The notes: a model not told the origin generated them from the letters alone. Shown: positions 33,289 through 44,679, numbered from the stretch's first letter. The stretch is DNA of 64,000 nt from Linnemannia hyalina (GCA_019671135.1 JAHRHY010000001.1:2790001-2854000); one strand, 5' to 3'. Program-made: numbers and translations.

Positions 33289-35253
33289 ATGACCTCAGCG
33301 ATACCGCAGCAGCAACTGCGAGATCCGATACCCTCGACAAGCCGAGCAACAGCAACATCAACCACACCATCACCCTTGAAGATCCCTGAAGTTCTGGACC
33401 ACATCTTTTCCTATGTCGACAACCACTCCCTCTGTCAATCTGCGATATTGGTCTGTCGCCAGTGGTACTGGATGAATCGGCACCGTGTGATCCGCGGCCT
33501 GATCTTTGACGGACACTCGGACCCCCGGAAACTGAACAAGGTCCTAACTCGATTGCCTGGCGCCGGGCGACTCTGCTGGTTCACGGGTCGGGACGTCAAT
33601 CGGGACGCTCACTGGGTACAGCTTCGCAAAGTCCTCAAACGCAACCATGATCAGTTCCTTCAAAACCAGATCCGACAATATCAGCATGTGGATCAGAGCA
33701 GCAGTGACGAAGAGTTACAGGAGGACTCAATTACAAAACGAGCGTTGACGGATTCGCCGCTGCGGGAGCTGGAGATCATTGGCGATATTGATATCGGAGC
33801 CTCCTTACCACCCATCCTGCCTTGTCTCTACGCACTGACGAGGCTGCAGTTGGAACTGAGCTGCAATACCACCTTGCAGATGGGACAGTTGCTCAAGGCT
33901 TGTCCTTTGTTGAAGGACGTTCATGTCTCGGCCTTGTCGACACACTGTTTGGAGCTGCCAGGGCCATGGTTCCCGTTCGTCAAGGAGTCGCACAAGCAAC
34001 GGCCGTTACGACTTTTATCGCTGGTGCTGGAGAGGGTCCGGTTGCCTCAGTACAGTCTCGAAGACCTGTTATCGATCACACCCCACCTTCAGGAACTCAA
34101 GATCATTGGATTGTTCAAGGTCAACCCAGCACTCCCACAGCACGACCCTACCGTTCAGTACGACCCTATCCGTTTCTTTCAGCACGTTCGAGCTCTGGAC
34201 CTCTCATTACGATCCTTCCATTTTTCGATCCGGGACCAACCCTTGACGACGTCAGAGCTGCGGGAGATGATGTTTGACATCGTGCACCTGCCACCGGGAT
34301 CCCGTGGGGAATGGACGTTCTGGACAGCAGATCTGACGCCGTCCATGCTACGGAACCTGAACGAGGTGCCCAATGTGGTGACGACGCTGGAAATCCTTTG
34401 TGAGACCATAACGAACTGCGGCCCCGACAGCGGGCTTCACCGATACCTCTGCGCCTCGCCCCATCTGATGCACCTCCGAGCACCCAAGACAGCCTACCTA
34501 GTCGAGCATTTGGATCTGCACCAACGTCTTCGTGGACGGTACCTCCCTGCCACAGGACTAGCACAGACAGTCCGGCCAGGAATCTGGAAGTGTCGCAACC
34601 TTCAGACTCTTCACTTGGCATTCCACAGTCGACGGGACTCGACACTGTCGTCTCCAACCAACGCGCGACTTATTTTTGGATACTTGGCTCGAGTGTGCCC
34701 ACAGTTGCGGGATCTGGCGATCTTTACGACGGAGTCGTGTGTGCTGAACAACCGGATCTATGCGCCTGTGCTCCATATGCGACTGCAAGGCGGGTTCTGT
34801 CTGTTGGCGCGACTGAAGTGGCTAGAGAGACTGCGGATCGGTTCGTCGGAACGACTGATTGCATACAAGAGCTGGGATCTGAAATGGATGGTGACCAACA
34901 AGCACAGTTTCACGGACCGACGACAGCGACGCAAGATTGTGGGAGAGTGGGATGAGTTGTTGGTCGAGGAGGAGAAGCAGGAGGTGTTGCGAATCCAGAC
35001 ACATGGACAGTCAGGTTCTCGCGGTGATAATAGTATCGCTACATCTGCCGCGGCATTGAAGGAGGACGAGGGGACGGCAGAGGTGAGAAAAGAACTGGAT
35101 AACTTGGGTCTGTTGGTGGATGTGAAGGCGATGATGGAGGAGATGGACTCTGACGACTTCCAGTGCTGGAAATCTCTCCGCAAGATTTCGTTGTATCGCG
35201 ACGGGGAGGTTGGACTACGGCCCGACCAAGAGATCCAACGGCTCACCTCCTAA
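33289..35253 (+). CDS. F-box and leucine-rich-repeat-like protein B
   Basis: Single-exon gene of 654 residues from the ATG at 33289. An in-frame ATG at 33142 would add 49 leader-like residues, which I reject because they are encoded by the pyrimidine-rich leader. The F-box (about 25-66) reads LKIPEVLDHIFSYVDNHSLC, then AILVCRQWYWMN. LRR-like segments follow (LRELEIIGDIDI, LTRLQLELS, LQELKIIGL). The family signature appears as LQTLHLAFH and ARLIFGYLARVCPQL, then GGFCLLARLKWLERLRI and the C-terminal LGLLVDVKAMMEEM. It is a distant paralog of protein A, on the opposite strand, and presumably an SCF substrate adaptor with unknown target. No frame damage was seen. Confidence 0.88.
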   Translation: MTSAIPQQQLRDPIPSTSRATATSTTPSPLKIPEVLDHIFSYVDNHSLCQSAILVCRQWYWMNRHRVIRGLIFDGHSDPRKLNKVLTRLPGAGRLCWFTGRDVNRDAHWVQLRKVLKRNHDQFLQNQIRQYQHVDQSSSDEELQEDSITKRALTDSPLRELEIIGDIDIGASLPPILPCLYALTRLQLELSCNTTLQMGQLLKACPLLKDVHVSALSTHCLELPGPWFPFVKESHKQRPLRLLSLVLERVRLPQYSLEDLLSITPHLQELKIIGLFKVNPALPQHDPTVQYDPIRFFQHVRALDLSLRSFHFSIRDQPLTTSELREMMFDIVHLPPGSRGEWTFWTADLTPSMLRNLNEVPNVVTTLEILCETITNCGPDSGLHRYLCASPHLMHLRAPKTAYLVEHLDLHQRLRGRYLPATGLAQTVRPGIWKCRNLQTLHLAFHSRRDSTLSSPTNARLIFGYLARVCPQLRDLAIFTTESCVLNNRIYAPVLHMRLQGGFCLLARLKWLERLRIGSSERLIAYKSWDLKWMVTNKHSFTDRRQRRKIVGEWDELLVEEEKQEVLRIQTHGQSGSRGDNSIATSAAALKEDEGTAEVRKELDNLGLLVDVKAMMEEMDSDDFQCWKSLRKISLYRDGEVGLRPDQEIQRLTS

Positions 35254-37330
35254 GCCCTCTCACCCCCTCTCTCCCTCTTTGTCCCTTCCATTCCGCCTCT
35301 CTTCTTCATATCATATGCTCACATTCTCATAAAGCGACCGAAGGTCTATTTTTTATTCTCCTTGCGCGTTGGAATAATAATGAAATGAAATGTTGGTGTG
35401 AATTAACGACTATATTTGTCCTGCGTTGACTATGAAGAATGGATGGCAACGCGCCAGTAGTTCCTGTCATTGAAGTAACACTGGGTTGTCATTCAACCGT
35501 TGCTCCACTCCTCATCCCCCTCCCCTCTCTCTCTCTCTCTCTCTCTCCGTCTCTTTTTCCGCTTGTGATTACAATAGCCCTCCTTCTCCAATCCTCATGT
35601 GAATGATATCCATGTGCCTGCAAGGAGAATTTTTTATCGAAGGTTTTGAAGCAAGCAGGCACGGAACAACCTTGTGGCGGGAACAGAGCTGTATCGCTCA
35701 ATGTGGAGGAACGTACTAAAAAAAAAAAAAGGTCAAAAAGAGAGTTCGCGGTTTATCCAGATCCAGATCCACCCTCGTCACCACCCCGTTTCTCTCTCTT
35801 TTGTTCGTTCCTCTTCTCTCCTTTCTTTTTCCCTCGCTCACGTTGGACCTGCTCTATTTTTACAAAGCGGAGCCAACCCAAGCTTATTGAGCGCTAACGT
35901 AGCTTGGCACCAACATAGCTCGGCGCCAACCTGGCTTCAAATTACAGTTCTAGTTACGCCTAAAGGCTATACAAGTTAATCAGTCAATGGATGAACCGGA
36001 AAATAAAGAGTTTTTAAAAAGCATGGGCCATCTCTTTATTAGTTCAATTGCTGACAATGAACCGGCATAAGACTTATTTCATTACTGGCATATCGATGAT
36101 GGCTCACAACAAAAAGGATAAAAAGAGGGAAAAGAGGAGAGGTTTGGAAGTTTACTTGCAAGAGTTGTACTTGAATGGGATGCAGGCTAGCGAACGAGAG
36201 AGGCAGGCTCGCATGCTATCGAGGCATTCCAGCTAAGAAAAAAAACCATTGAGCATCATGGATAATTACGCCTAGTTGGGATACCGACCAGTCGATTGGT
36301 CGGGATGAACCTGCTGATCGTGGGGTGTGGGATTCAAGTAATAAGCCGACTACATGACACATTTGTTGTTCGTGTTCATGGTCGTGTTGACAGCAAGTTG
36401 GAGAGCCCGTCCCTGACAAACGCTGTCAAGGGTTGGTTGGTTGCGACAAGGTCTATTGATTGAAAAAGCTTGCTGGCTTTCCTTTTTCTACCCAGCTCCA
36501 ATTCAAGGTCGTTTTTTGGCTGTGTCCAGTTTTCATGGACTTGGTTTTCTGTGTGTGTGCGTACCAGTGATGAAGAAGAGGAAGATGAGGTAGAAGGATA
36601 CAGCGATAACGATAAGAAGGAAGGGCGCAATGGGTATGAAACGAAAAGTACCGAGGAACAAATGGGCACAGCCTACGGACATCTGGCCATTGAACCGATT
36701 GAAAAACAAAAAAAAAGAGAAGCTGGCTAAATAAATGTGATTCTCGGTACATGGTCATCGACCTTTTCCCCTTCCTCCGCGTCCTCCTTCCTCTTCCGTT
36801 GGAACTTCGAAACATGACATCTCTATCCACTTTGTTTGCTGTCTCCTTGTTCTCCTCGTTGATGTCTCCTTGAGAGGGATGGCTGCCCGTTCTCGGTGAA
36901 TATTTGTTCATTTTTTTGTTTTTGTCATTTTGTCTTTTTGTCTTTTTGTCTCCGACATTCACGTTGAACCTTTTGCATTGCTGAAGAAGGGGGGACGAAT
37001 GGGAGAGAGAAGTGGACAAAAGGGCGTCGGCTATGTCTGTTGTTATTATTGTTGCAAGGCAAGATAAAGTGATGATGATGAACCCCCTTGCGACAAGAGA
37101 ATAGCCTGCAGCAGACAATAGAAGATAGAAGATAGAAAGGGAGAAGAGTCGTGAAGAAGGAAGAAGGGAGGAGGAGGATGAGCAGAGGATCCATCCGCAC
37201 CTTAGCATGCGGTACTAACTATTATTGTTCTATTTCTGGTCTTGAGAATACGAAACAACAACCAGCAGCCTACGCCCGCCGAGAGGGAGGCAACAGGCAA
37301 CATCATGTCAGCCAGCCAGGCTTTTAATAA
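35254..37330. other. Gene-poor region
   Basis: No supported gene. It contains a (CT)n microsatellite at 35527-35548, a 17-base imperfect tandem repeat at 35899-35938, and a G/A-rich stretch complementary to pyrimidine-rich DNA (37050-37185). Short ORFs such as 36048-36236 are Lys/Arg-rich but have no support. Confidence 0.5.
35527..35548. repeat. (CT)n microsatellite
   Basis: About eleven CT dinucleotides in a pyrimidine tract downstream of F-box protein B. Confidence 0.85.
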
Positions 37331-38370
37331 ATACTGCTGCTCGGGTAGCCCGACCTTTTGAACTCTTCTTTCTTCTCTTCTTTGTTTTTGTTTCCTTCTT
37401 CTCGTCTTGTCCCTTTGTTCTCGTTGACTGTTGTCCTTTCCTCTCCTTCCCTCTCTTCATCCTTCATCCCCACCCCTTCCCATTACCCCCCAGAGTATCC
37501 CCTTCTGGCGCCTTTCCTTCCTTCTCCCTCACTGTACTCTTATAGTATCGCCCATTCTCTCTCTTTCACGCATCCTACCATCCCTCATATCCTCATATCC
37601 TCTTCCCCCCCCCCTCTCTCCTTTTTTTTTTTACGAACACAGTCTAGACCCCAATCCTCCCCCTGTCTACATCCTCCCTTCCCTTGCGCCCCTTCCTTCG
37701 TTCCTTTTACATATACCGCCGCATCCCAACCATCGCATATTTATTGATCGTATTCATCTCAAAAGAACCAACCCCTATCCATATCCCAAATCCGACCAAT
37801 CCGACCATTTCAAGCACAACCCATCTCACATACAACTACAACGACTCACAACAAACAACGGCAACTACCATACACACACCACAACGAAGGCTCTCATCCT
37901 CAAAGACACCACCTTCGCTCTCGATTAAAATTCGTCCCTTTCTCCTCTTTCCCTGCCACTCACACAAGTACGCTTCAACCGCTTCTTGCTTTTTCTTGTC
38001 ACCGTCAACAAAAAAAAACCAAACAAACACAACAACAACAAAAAAGAAAAGCACGAAAACCCGCTGACTGTTCTTTCCCCTGTCCCCTGCATCTGTGTGT
38101 TCCCTTCCTCCTCTTCCTCTCTCTTTCTTTCCTCCCTTACCCACCTCAGCCCTCTTGCCCTCCTTCCTACTTTACTTCGCACTTCTCCTCCACTCGTTTT
38201 ACTTTCTACCGACACGTTCCTTCTCCCTCCACTTTCCTTCGCTCACTCTCACCATACATCCATCCTTGTCAATCCCTTTTCAACCAACAATCCTCAACAG
38301 CCACACACACACCCACCCTCCAACAACTACCAACCTACGCCGCCAACTTAAATACACAGTACCAGCAATA
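37331..38370 (+). promoter_or_regulatory. Long pyrimidine-rich upstream region of the secreted acidic protein gene
   Basis: Nearly 1 kb of C/T-dominated plus-strand sequence, followed by a CA-rich leader (38280-38370). Long pyrimidine tracts in this position are typical of strongly expressed fungal genes. It may contain a long or spliced 5' leader. I see no ORF with coding character despite several open frames, which come from the absence of purine-rich stops. Confidence 0.45.
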
Positions 38371-39339
38371 ATGCGACACCCATCGAATGTCAATTGGATA
38401 TTGGGCTCAACAGTCCTCCTGTCCCTGGCTCTGCTCTTGCGCCTGGCCGCCCTTGGCGAAGCATCCATTAGTCAGCGAGGGGCCTCGGCCGCCGCCATCG
38501 ACGACCTCAAAAGCAACTCGCTCTTCTGGAAACGGGACCGACTCCCCCTCTACCCCCGCCACTCTTCCTCTGACTCGCCAGTTCGACGACAACTTCAGAC
38601 TGGCAGTGCAAGTCTCCTCCGCAAGCGGAGTCTTTTCTCCCATGTAAACGACGACATTGTTGTTCCCCCTTCCCCTCCTTCTCGCCTCCCTGCTGTCATT
38701 CGACGACGCCCTCATATCATCAACGCCGGTAACTACGAGGATGAGGAAGGAGAACAAGAAGAAGTGGAGGATGTAGAGGAAGAGGAGGAGTCTGTTGTGA
38801 GAATGACGGTTGAGTTGACTCACGAGGGGAACCGAGAACGAGAGGTCGAGACCCACAAAATTTACAAATTTGACCACTCAAGCACCACCAAGGATATCAA
38901 AGTCAGCGAGCCAACCGACAAATTAAACTTTTGGGCGGACGACAACGACGACGAGGAGGATGATGAGAAGCGAACCTTGATTGAGCCGCATTATCCTTCC
39001 ATCAACCTCTTTGACGAGGAGGAGCTGCTCGAGGTCGGCGAGGACGGCATCCTCCGCGAGAAGGGCCACCGATCATCATCATCGTCTTCCAGTCGCTCTT
39101 CTTCAGAAGGTGAATCTCGCCATGACCAAGGGTGGTTGGTGGATGAGTGGGAGGAGGAACTGGAGGGAGATATGGACGAGTGGATGGACTGGGTCGAGGA
39201 GGACCATGCCTTGAGCCGAATCAACGCCGAGACGGACAAGAACCGTCTGCGCGACCAGAGCGCGATGGACAGCCTAGTCTTCGATGAGGATGAGGCTAGC
39301 CCTTTCCAGCGCCTTTTCTCGGAGTCATGGCTCTTTTAG
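38371..39339 (+). CDS. Predicted secreted or membrane-anchored acidic Ser-rich protein
   Basis: Single-exon gene of 322 residues. The N-terminus has a clear signal peptide or anchor: a short basic start, then ILGSTVLLSLALLLRLAAL, with possible cleavage after GEA. The mature part contains Arg-rich segments with dibasic sites (VRRQ, RKRS, IRRRPH) that could be Kex2-type processing sites, then acidic tracts (EDEEGEQEEVEDVEEEEE), a poly-Ser run and Trp-containing acidic repeats (WLVDEWEEELEGDMDEWMDW). There is no domain I recognise. It ends with an unusual hydrophobic tail (PFQRLFSESWLF). The start is the first Met with a signal sequence; upstream in-frame Met codons fall in the pyrimidine-rich leader. 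Its role is unknown. The acidity would suit metal or cell-wall interaction, but this is speculation. Confidence 0.7.
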   Translation: MRHPSNVNWILGSTVLLSLALLLRLAALGEASISQRGASAAAIDDLKSNSLFWKRDRLPLYPRHSSSDSPVRRQLQTGSASLLRKRSLFSHVNDDIVVPPSPPSRLPAVIRRRPHIINAGNYEDEEGEQEEVEDVEEEEESVVRMTVELTHEGNREREVETHKIYKFDHSSTTKDIKVSEPTDKLNFWADDNDDEEDDEKRTLIEPHYPSINLFDEEELLEVGEDGILREKGHRSSSSSSSRSSSEGESRHDQGWLVDEWEEELEGDMDEWMDWVEEDHALSRINAETDKNRLRDQSAMDSLVFDEDEASPFQRLFSESWLF

Positions 39340-40271
39340 AATAAGAACAAGAACAGGAACGGATCCCCTTCTGTCTCATGGTTCTTTCCTTTGGTTCTTT
39401 CAAGGGAGAGAGAAGGTGTGCTATCCTTCCTTCTGTCCTTACTTTCTTTCTCTCGCCACACCACCGGCTGCGAGGATAAGTAAGGGCCCTATTCCTAGCT
39501 TTTTCTTGAACCCCTCTCTTCTCTTCCACCTTGTACATATTCCCATCCACCTTGTAAAGTCCTCTTCTCCCTCTTTTCTCCCTCTTTTCATCTTCCCATC
39601 TTGTACTCTATCCCCCTATTCTCGTCCCTTCTCTCTCATCCCCCCCTACCCTTACTTCTTTCTTTCCCGAGATTCAATTGCTTGCAGTATCCAATTTTTT
39701 TTTCATGTCCGTGGCAGGCACCATGTACACATAAAAAATTGTTGATACCCTTTTTGCAGCAGTGTCTTGTTGTTGTTATTAAGCTGCTCCTATGCAGTGC
39801 GTGTCTTGCAATAATAAACACTGTCATATGGTTCTTCACTCGATTGCATCCATGTCTCTTATCGCCACATGTCCTGCTTCCGTTATTGATGTTCTCGGTT
39901 TCTTGTTCATATGTCACTGCACGTTGAATAGCCAAGAGGTGTTCCCATTGACGATTGACCACGTGATGAGAATTCCGATCAGCTAATACTATATCCATTT
40001 GCTTCGCACTTTTTTTTTTCTCCTTTTCTGTCAACATAATTCTCCACGCTTCTCTCTTCTTCCTTCTTTTCTTCCATTCCATTCATTGCACACACGCTCG
40101 ACAAACTCGGGAATCATTCTACTCCCGGGTTCCCCTTGCTTCGCACGACCTCTCCTTTTTCTTCCTGGCTCTAATCCTCAAACAGCCAGAACACACACCC
40201 TTATTCCAACTTTCTCACTTAATATCGCCAACACCTTTTTTCCTTCCTTCACACACATACACACGCGTACA
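39340..40271. other. Intergenic region before ERV1
   Basis: 3' side of the acidic protein gene and promoter of ERV1. CACGTG lies at 39960-39965, 307 bases before the ERV1 start, and a T/C-rich leader runs from 40005 to 40260. No gene is seen. Confidence 0.5.
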
Positions 40272-40895
40272 ATGATGCCAGCACCGGATCACACCTCAAC
40301 ATCCTCGTCGTCGACAACAGAGGCCAGCACTCCTCTCCCACCAGGCATGGTCCTCGGACCAGACGGAAAACCCTGCCGCACCTGCACAGACTGGAAGAGC
40401 TGGTCCAAGATCGGTAAATCCAAAGCCAAGAAGGACTCCAAAGACTCTACTTCGACACCCGGACCTGGAGCTGGAGCTGGAGCTGGAGCGGCCGCTGCCG
40501 CCATCGGAGCTACCGCTGCAATCGCCACAGGGTCATCATCATTCGACTATGAGAAGGAATGCCCTGCAGACAAGGAAATCCTCGGCCGGGCGACATGGAC
40601 ATTCTTGCACACAATGGCGGCATACTACCCGGACAAACCTTCGCCCATGGAACAATCGACCATGAAGTCCCTCCTGACATCCTTCTCACAGTTCTACCCC
40701 TGTGGACATTGTGCCGAGCACTTGCGGGAAGAAATGAAGGTCGATCCGCCAAAGGTTGAGAGTCGGAGAGATTTGAGTTGGTGGATGTGTGGGATGCATA
40801 ATAAGGTCAATGAGATGTTGGGGAAGGATAAGTTCGATTGTAATAAGGTTGATGAGCGGTGGAGGGATGGGCCTTCTGATGGTCGTTGCGATTAG
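40272..40895 (+). CDS. ERV1: FAD-linked sulfhydryl oxidase ERV1/ALR
   Basis: Erv1 re-oxidises Mia40 in the mitochondrial intermembrane space and passes electrons to cytochrome c. Single exon, 207 residues. The N-terminal shuttle disulfide is C35-C38 in DGKPCRTCTDWKSW. An Ala/Gly-rich linker (65-83) follows. The Erv/ALR core begins with CPADKEILGRATWTFLHTMA and carries the catalytic pair C144-C147 in FYPCGHCAEH. The structural pair is C173 and C190 (WWMCGMHNKVNEMLGKDKFDC). The FAD-binding HNKVN pattern is intact. The linker is longer and more repetitive than in yeast (189 residues in total). It converges on the inositol kinase gene. Confidence 0.95.
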   Translation: MMPAPDHTSTSSSSTTEASTPLPPGMVLGPDGKPCRTCTDWKSWSKIGKSKAKKDSKDSTSTPGPGAGAGAGAAAAAIGATAAIATGSSSFDYEKECPADKEILGRATWTFLHTMAAYYPDKPSPMEQSTMKSLLTSFSQFYPCGHCAEHLREEMKVDPPKVESRRDLSWWMCGMHNKVNEMLGKDKFDCNKVDERWRDGPSDGRCD

Positions 40896-41110
40896 AACGT
40901 AGTCTTCATCTTTCCTTTTCTTTTCATGTTTTTCATACATTGCATCATCATACAAATAGACACATTTTTCATGAAGGAGAGAATTGAAGATGCGAGTAGA
41001 TCAGTGGTATGCATTAGGTGGGATATGGAAGATCTATGAAAAGGAGTAGTATTTTGCGTGCTTGCGAGTGAAATGAGATGAGGAATGGCCGTCTATTTAC
41101 GAGTGAGTGC

Positions 41111-42414
41111 TTAGGAGTCGAATGGGTAGTCTTCCTGCAAGAGCTTCTCAAAGAGGGCAAGGGCGCTCTTGACACCCTTGACAACTCCCTCATCGGGTCC
41201 CTGACCAGGAGTCCAAGTAGAGTGGGCAAAGTCAATCAAGCGCATATCTGTGACCTTTTGTCCAACCTCACCATCCTCCTCGTCATCCTCATCATAGTCC
41301 TCAAAGTCCTCATCGTTTTCCTCGCCTTCCTCATCCTCATCTTCATCTTCATCCTCGTTATCTTCCCGAGCGCTCTTCTCCATATGTGCCTGAGCCCTCG
41401 CAACAATAGCTCCAATCTTCTCTTGCTCAATCGCAACACCAGCATCAAATGCCTCGCTATCGCCCTCATAGATCATCAACAGCGAGCTGGACCGCATGCG
41501 CAACTCCTGGTTCTCGATGGTGGCCAAAAAGTCGGTCAGGTCGTTGACGAACCGCTCAATGATTAGACGCATGCGCTCGGGCCCGAGCTTTGCGGCAAAG
41601 TAGTTCCTGAATCCGTCCAGGACCGTGTCCTCGGTCAATCCCTTTCCGTAGTGCTTGGAGTACTTTGTGAAATCACCCTTTTCGCTGTCATAGACCTATT
41701 ATTCAAGTTGGAGAAGAAAAAGGGGTCAGCTAAAATGTGAAAACAATAGGAGCAGATAATGACCATCAAACGAGGGAGCATCATGCATAATCAGCCGGCT
41801 GATGCACTCATCACATCGTAATAAAATAAAAAATCTCGAGAATAAAACTTCGCTTGCAGTACCTCGAAGCCGGTCATACGGAAACCAAGAGGAAGGGTGG
41901 TAGTGTTGGCAGCAACGGCACCGAGGCGAGCCTTCTTCTCCTCTGAGGCATCATCGTCAAAGAGCTGGGTGCCCATCTTCAAATCAAGGACACAGGGCTT
42001 CTTGAATCCCAGGGAGACATTCTCGAGACAGATACACTCATCGTCATTTACGCCATTTTCCTCGGCCTCGTCCGCAACGACATCAGTCTCGGCGATAGAA
42101 GCAGCAGCAGCGTTGGCGCCATCCTGTTGATCGAGAGTAGAAGCAGCCATCATGTCCGACAAGGCATAACCGTTCAATGCCTTGATAGTAGGGGCAGACT
42201 GATCGTCGCCAGGTTGTCCGGGCATGCTTCGGGTGAGGGTTAGGGTGCCATAGTAGGTGGGCATCCAGGCGGCGAGTTCGGCGTGGAGGACAGACTCTTC
42301 GTAGAACTTGAGCTCCTGGGGGAGGGCGGGCTTGACGATGATCTCGTTGTCGTCGCCCATGGAGAGGACGCCGTCATGTCCGCCGACCTGGTTGCTGAGA
42401 GGGTTGAGGATCAT
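41111..42414 (-). CDS. Inositol polyphosphate kinase (IPMK/ARG82 family)
   Basis: Kinases of this family phosphorylate IP3/IP4 on the way to inositol pyrophosphates; yeast Arg82 is the closest functional analogue. Two exons, 42414-41863 and 41695-41111, give 378 residues. The N-terminal NQVGGHDG is typical. The catalytic motif PxxxDxKxG is intact (P140, D144, K146, G148), as are SSLL (254-257) and the metal-binding IDFAHS (D339 region). An acidic run of Asp/Glu (295-325) precedes the last motif. Similar acidic loops occur in Arg82. The single 167-base intron joins at phase 0. It is divergent from mL44. IPMK, rather than IP6K, is favoured by the short length, but the substrate is not certain. 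Confidence 0.9.
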
Positions 42415-42907
42415 GAGGAAGAAGAGGAGGAATGTGAATCGCGTGTGAGAGTGAAAGAAGGAAGAGTGGAAAGGAGGAAAAAAGATGATGAGGCAAGCTC
42501 TGTTGTTGTTTTTTTTATAATGTTTGTTAGTTCCTGTTGTTCAAAAGGGAGCATTTTTTTGTGCAACCTAGGTGGACAAGGCTAGACAAGGCGAGACGAT
42601 CGTTGAGTGAGTTAAATCCATAGAGACATTTAATCTCGACGAGGAAGTAAGGGTCTTCCTCTTTCGATCGATGAATTCCATGGGTGTGGCTTATGTTTAC
42701 AATGCCTCTCCAGCACTCACGCTGCACCGACATTGTACTGTAAGGCACACAAGACAAGCAATTGCCCTTGCGATAGAACTATCGCCCAGCAGCTGGTCCA
42801 GCCCAACACCCTCCGAACCACGGTCCCCTTCTTCAAGTCTGCTTGCAGTCCCTTCCCTTCCCTTCCTTTTCTTACTCTCTCCTTCAACCCCTCGACACAA
42901 GAAAACC
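42415..42907. promoter_or_regulatory. Divergent promoter of the inositol kinase gene and mL44
   Basis: A 493-base spacer with an A/G-rich stretch on the kinase side and a C/T-rich leader on the mL44 side. I see no canonical element I would name. Confidence 0.4.
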
Positions 42908-44465
42908 ATGGCCGGACTCCTCCGCTCCCCCCTCGTCCTCGCCAGGAACACACTCCGTGCTTCCGCTGTCCGAGGTGTGTTTTCTCTTCTCTTAACACCT
43001 AATCAACTCGGAATCCAGGAACAATTCTCCCCACGAAAGGGCTGACCATGCGCTCTGGCAGGAACTTACACACAGACGCAACCATGCACCTTACCATCAT
43101 AACAACAACACTCTTTCAACAACGCATACCACCGTTGGAACAACAGAACAACAAACCCTAGAAACTACCAACACTCATGACCCTACACCCAGCACGAAAG
43201 CACGTCCTGATCAACTTTTTTTTCTTTGGTTCCAAAATAGTATGCCCTCCTGCTCTCATCCGCACCTACCGTATCGACGTCAAGCCCACCAAAAAGACAG
43301 CTGCAGTACAGGACAATGAGAAGGCACAACCATTTACTACGACTCAGGACTCAAAATACAGGATAGAGAGACCACCAGCAGCGGTCGTTGCCTTTGCTCA
43401 CCGTTTGGGATTGAACCAGCTCAAGGACCAGACCTTGCTCATGCGTATCGTCACTCACCCCAGCTACGAGAAGGTTGGCATTGCCACCAACGAGAGACTC
43501 GACTACCTCGGTAAGCTTACTTGGCTCTCTTTTTCTTAGACTGTCTCGTGCTATCTGTCAACGGGAAAGGTTGAGCAGATTGGCTACTCCTGGAAGTCGC
43601 AACCTGACGGCCGATCTGGAGAGCGGATCAAATTATGCATAGTACAATTGCCAGTGCGCAATACAGACCTACAACAGACATCATGAACTAACATTCTTCA
43701 CTACTTTTATCCAATGAAAATCAGGCGCCAAGGTTCTGGATATGTTTGTGCTGGAGTACCTTCACACCAAATACCCCAAGATGCCTACGAAGATGTTGCA
43801 GGATGCAGTCTCGACCTACACAAAGTCAAGCACATTGGCTCTCATGGCCAAGGAGTTTGGTGTTGAGGATGCTGCCCGCTGGATCCGCTCTAAGGTACTT
43901 TATCTTGTTTAGGAATGACATGTCAGGAGCTGCTATTGGCGCAGTGTTCCGATGGTCTAACATTGTCCCTATCCATATTACATCATAATAGCCCGAGTTG
44001 GAGCACCAGTTGGCGTTCAACACTGTCAAGGCATCGATTGTTCGCGCAACAGTTGGAGCATTGTACGTTGACCAGGGCCCCATCAAGGCACGCGAGTTCA
44101 TCCACGCCCACTTCTTGTCGCGTGACTTCGATCTGGTCCAGCTGCTGGAGATTGAAGAGCCCAAGCTTTACTTGTCCTTCCTGATGAAGCGTTTGGGACG
44201 CGAGAGACCCGTGGCCCGTTTGATGTCCGAGACTGGTCGTCATTCGAAGGCACCCGTCTTTATCGTGGGCGTCTACTCTGGCACGGAAAAGATGGGAGAG
44301 GGATTCGGATCTTCGTTGAAGATGGCCGAGTTCAGGGCGAACAAGGACGCATTGACAAAGTACTACCTTGAGGAGCAGAAGGACTTTGCACTGCCTTCGG
44401 ATGTTGAGGTTCAGGGCGCTGTCTATACACCAACAAAGGTCGGCGACACCCCTGTTATTGTTTAG
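42908..44465 (+). CDS. MRPL3: Mitochondrial large ribosomal subunit protein mL44 (MRPL3)
   Basis: Mitoribosomal protein derived from RNase III. Four exons: 42908-42974, 43241-43510, 43725-43894 and 43992-44465. They give 326 residues. The N-terminus (MAGLLRSPLVLARNTLRASA) is a good mitochondrial targeting signal. The RNase III-like domain starts near residue 60 (AFAHRLGLNQLKDQTLLMRI, then NERLDYLGAKVLDMFVLEYL). The dsRNA-binding-like segment comes at the C-terminus (VFIVGVYSGTEKMGEGFGSS). The catalytic acidic residues of true RNase III are not conserved, as expected for mL44. The intron 1 acceptor after the T-rich tract at 43214-43240 is the only in-phase one seen. Confidence 0.93.
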
Positions 44466-44679
44466 AGGGGCATTCTTTTTTTTGCGGTTTGAGAGGAGGG
44501 AGTCTCTCTCATGCGGAGGAGAGTTGAAGGAGTTGTATCCAGCATTTTTCTACTATTTTTTCTTTCTTTTCCTTTTTCCACATTACTCGTTTACAATAGA
44601 AAAACACAACAATAACATCATCTACACAAAAAAAATCAAGCGCTCTTTAGTTGCTCGCAGGTTGAAACGCTTTAGTGCT

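Noticed and set aside
36048..36236. Basic 62-residue ORF that could be a small peptide gene
   Set aside because: It is short, with no homology pattern and no leader or terminator context.
36453..37208. Minus-strand 251-residue ORF in gene-poor DNA
   Set aside because: It is driven by pyrimidine-rich or purine-rich composition. It has no conserved motif, no plausible start context and no splice-consistent extension.
42235..42250. TTAGGG-like telomeric string
   Set aside because: It is a single copy inside the inositol kinase coding region, so chance.
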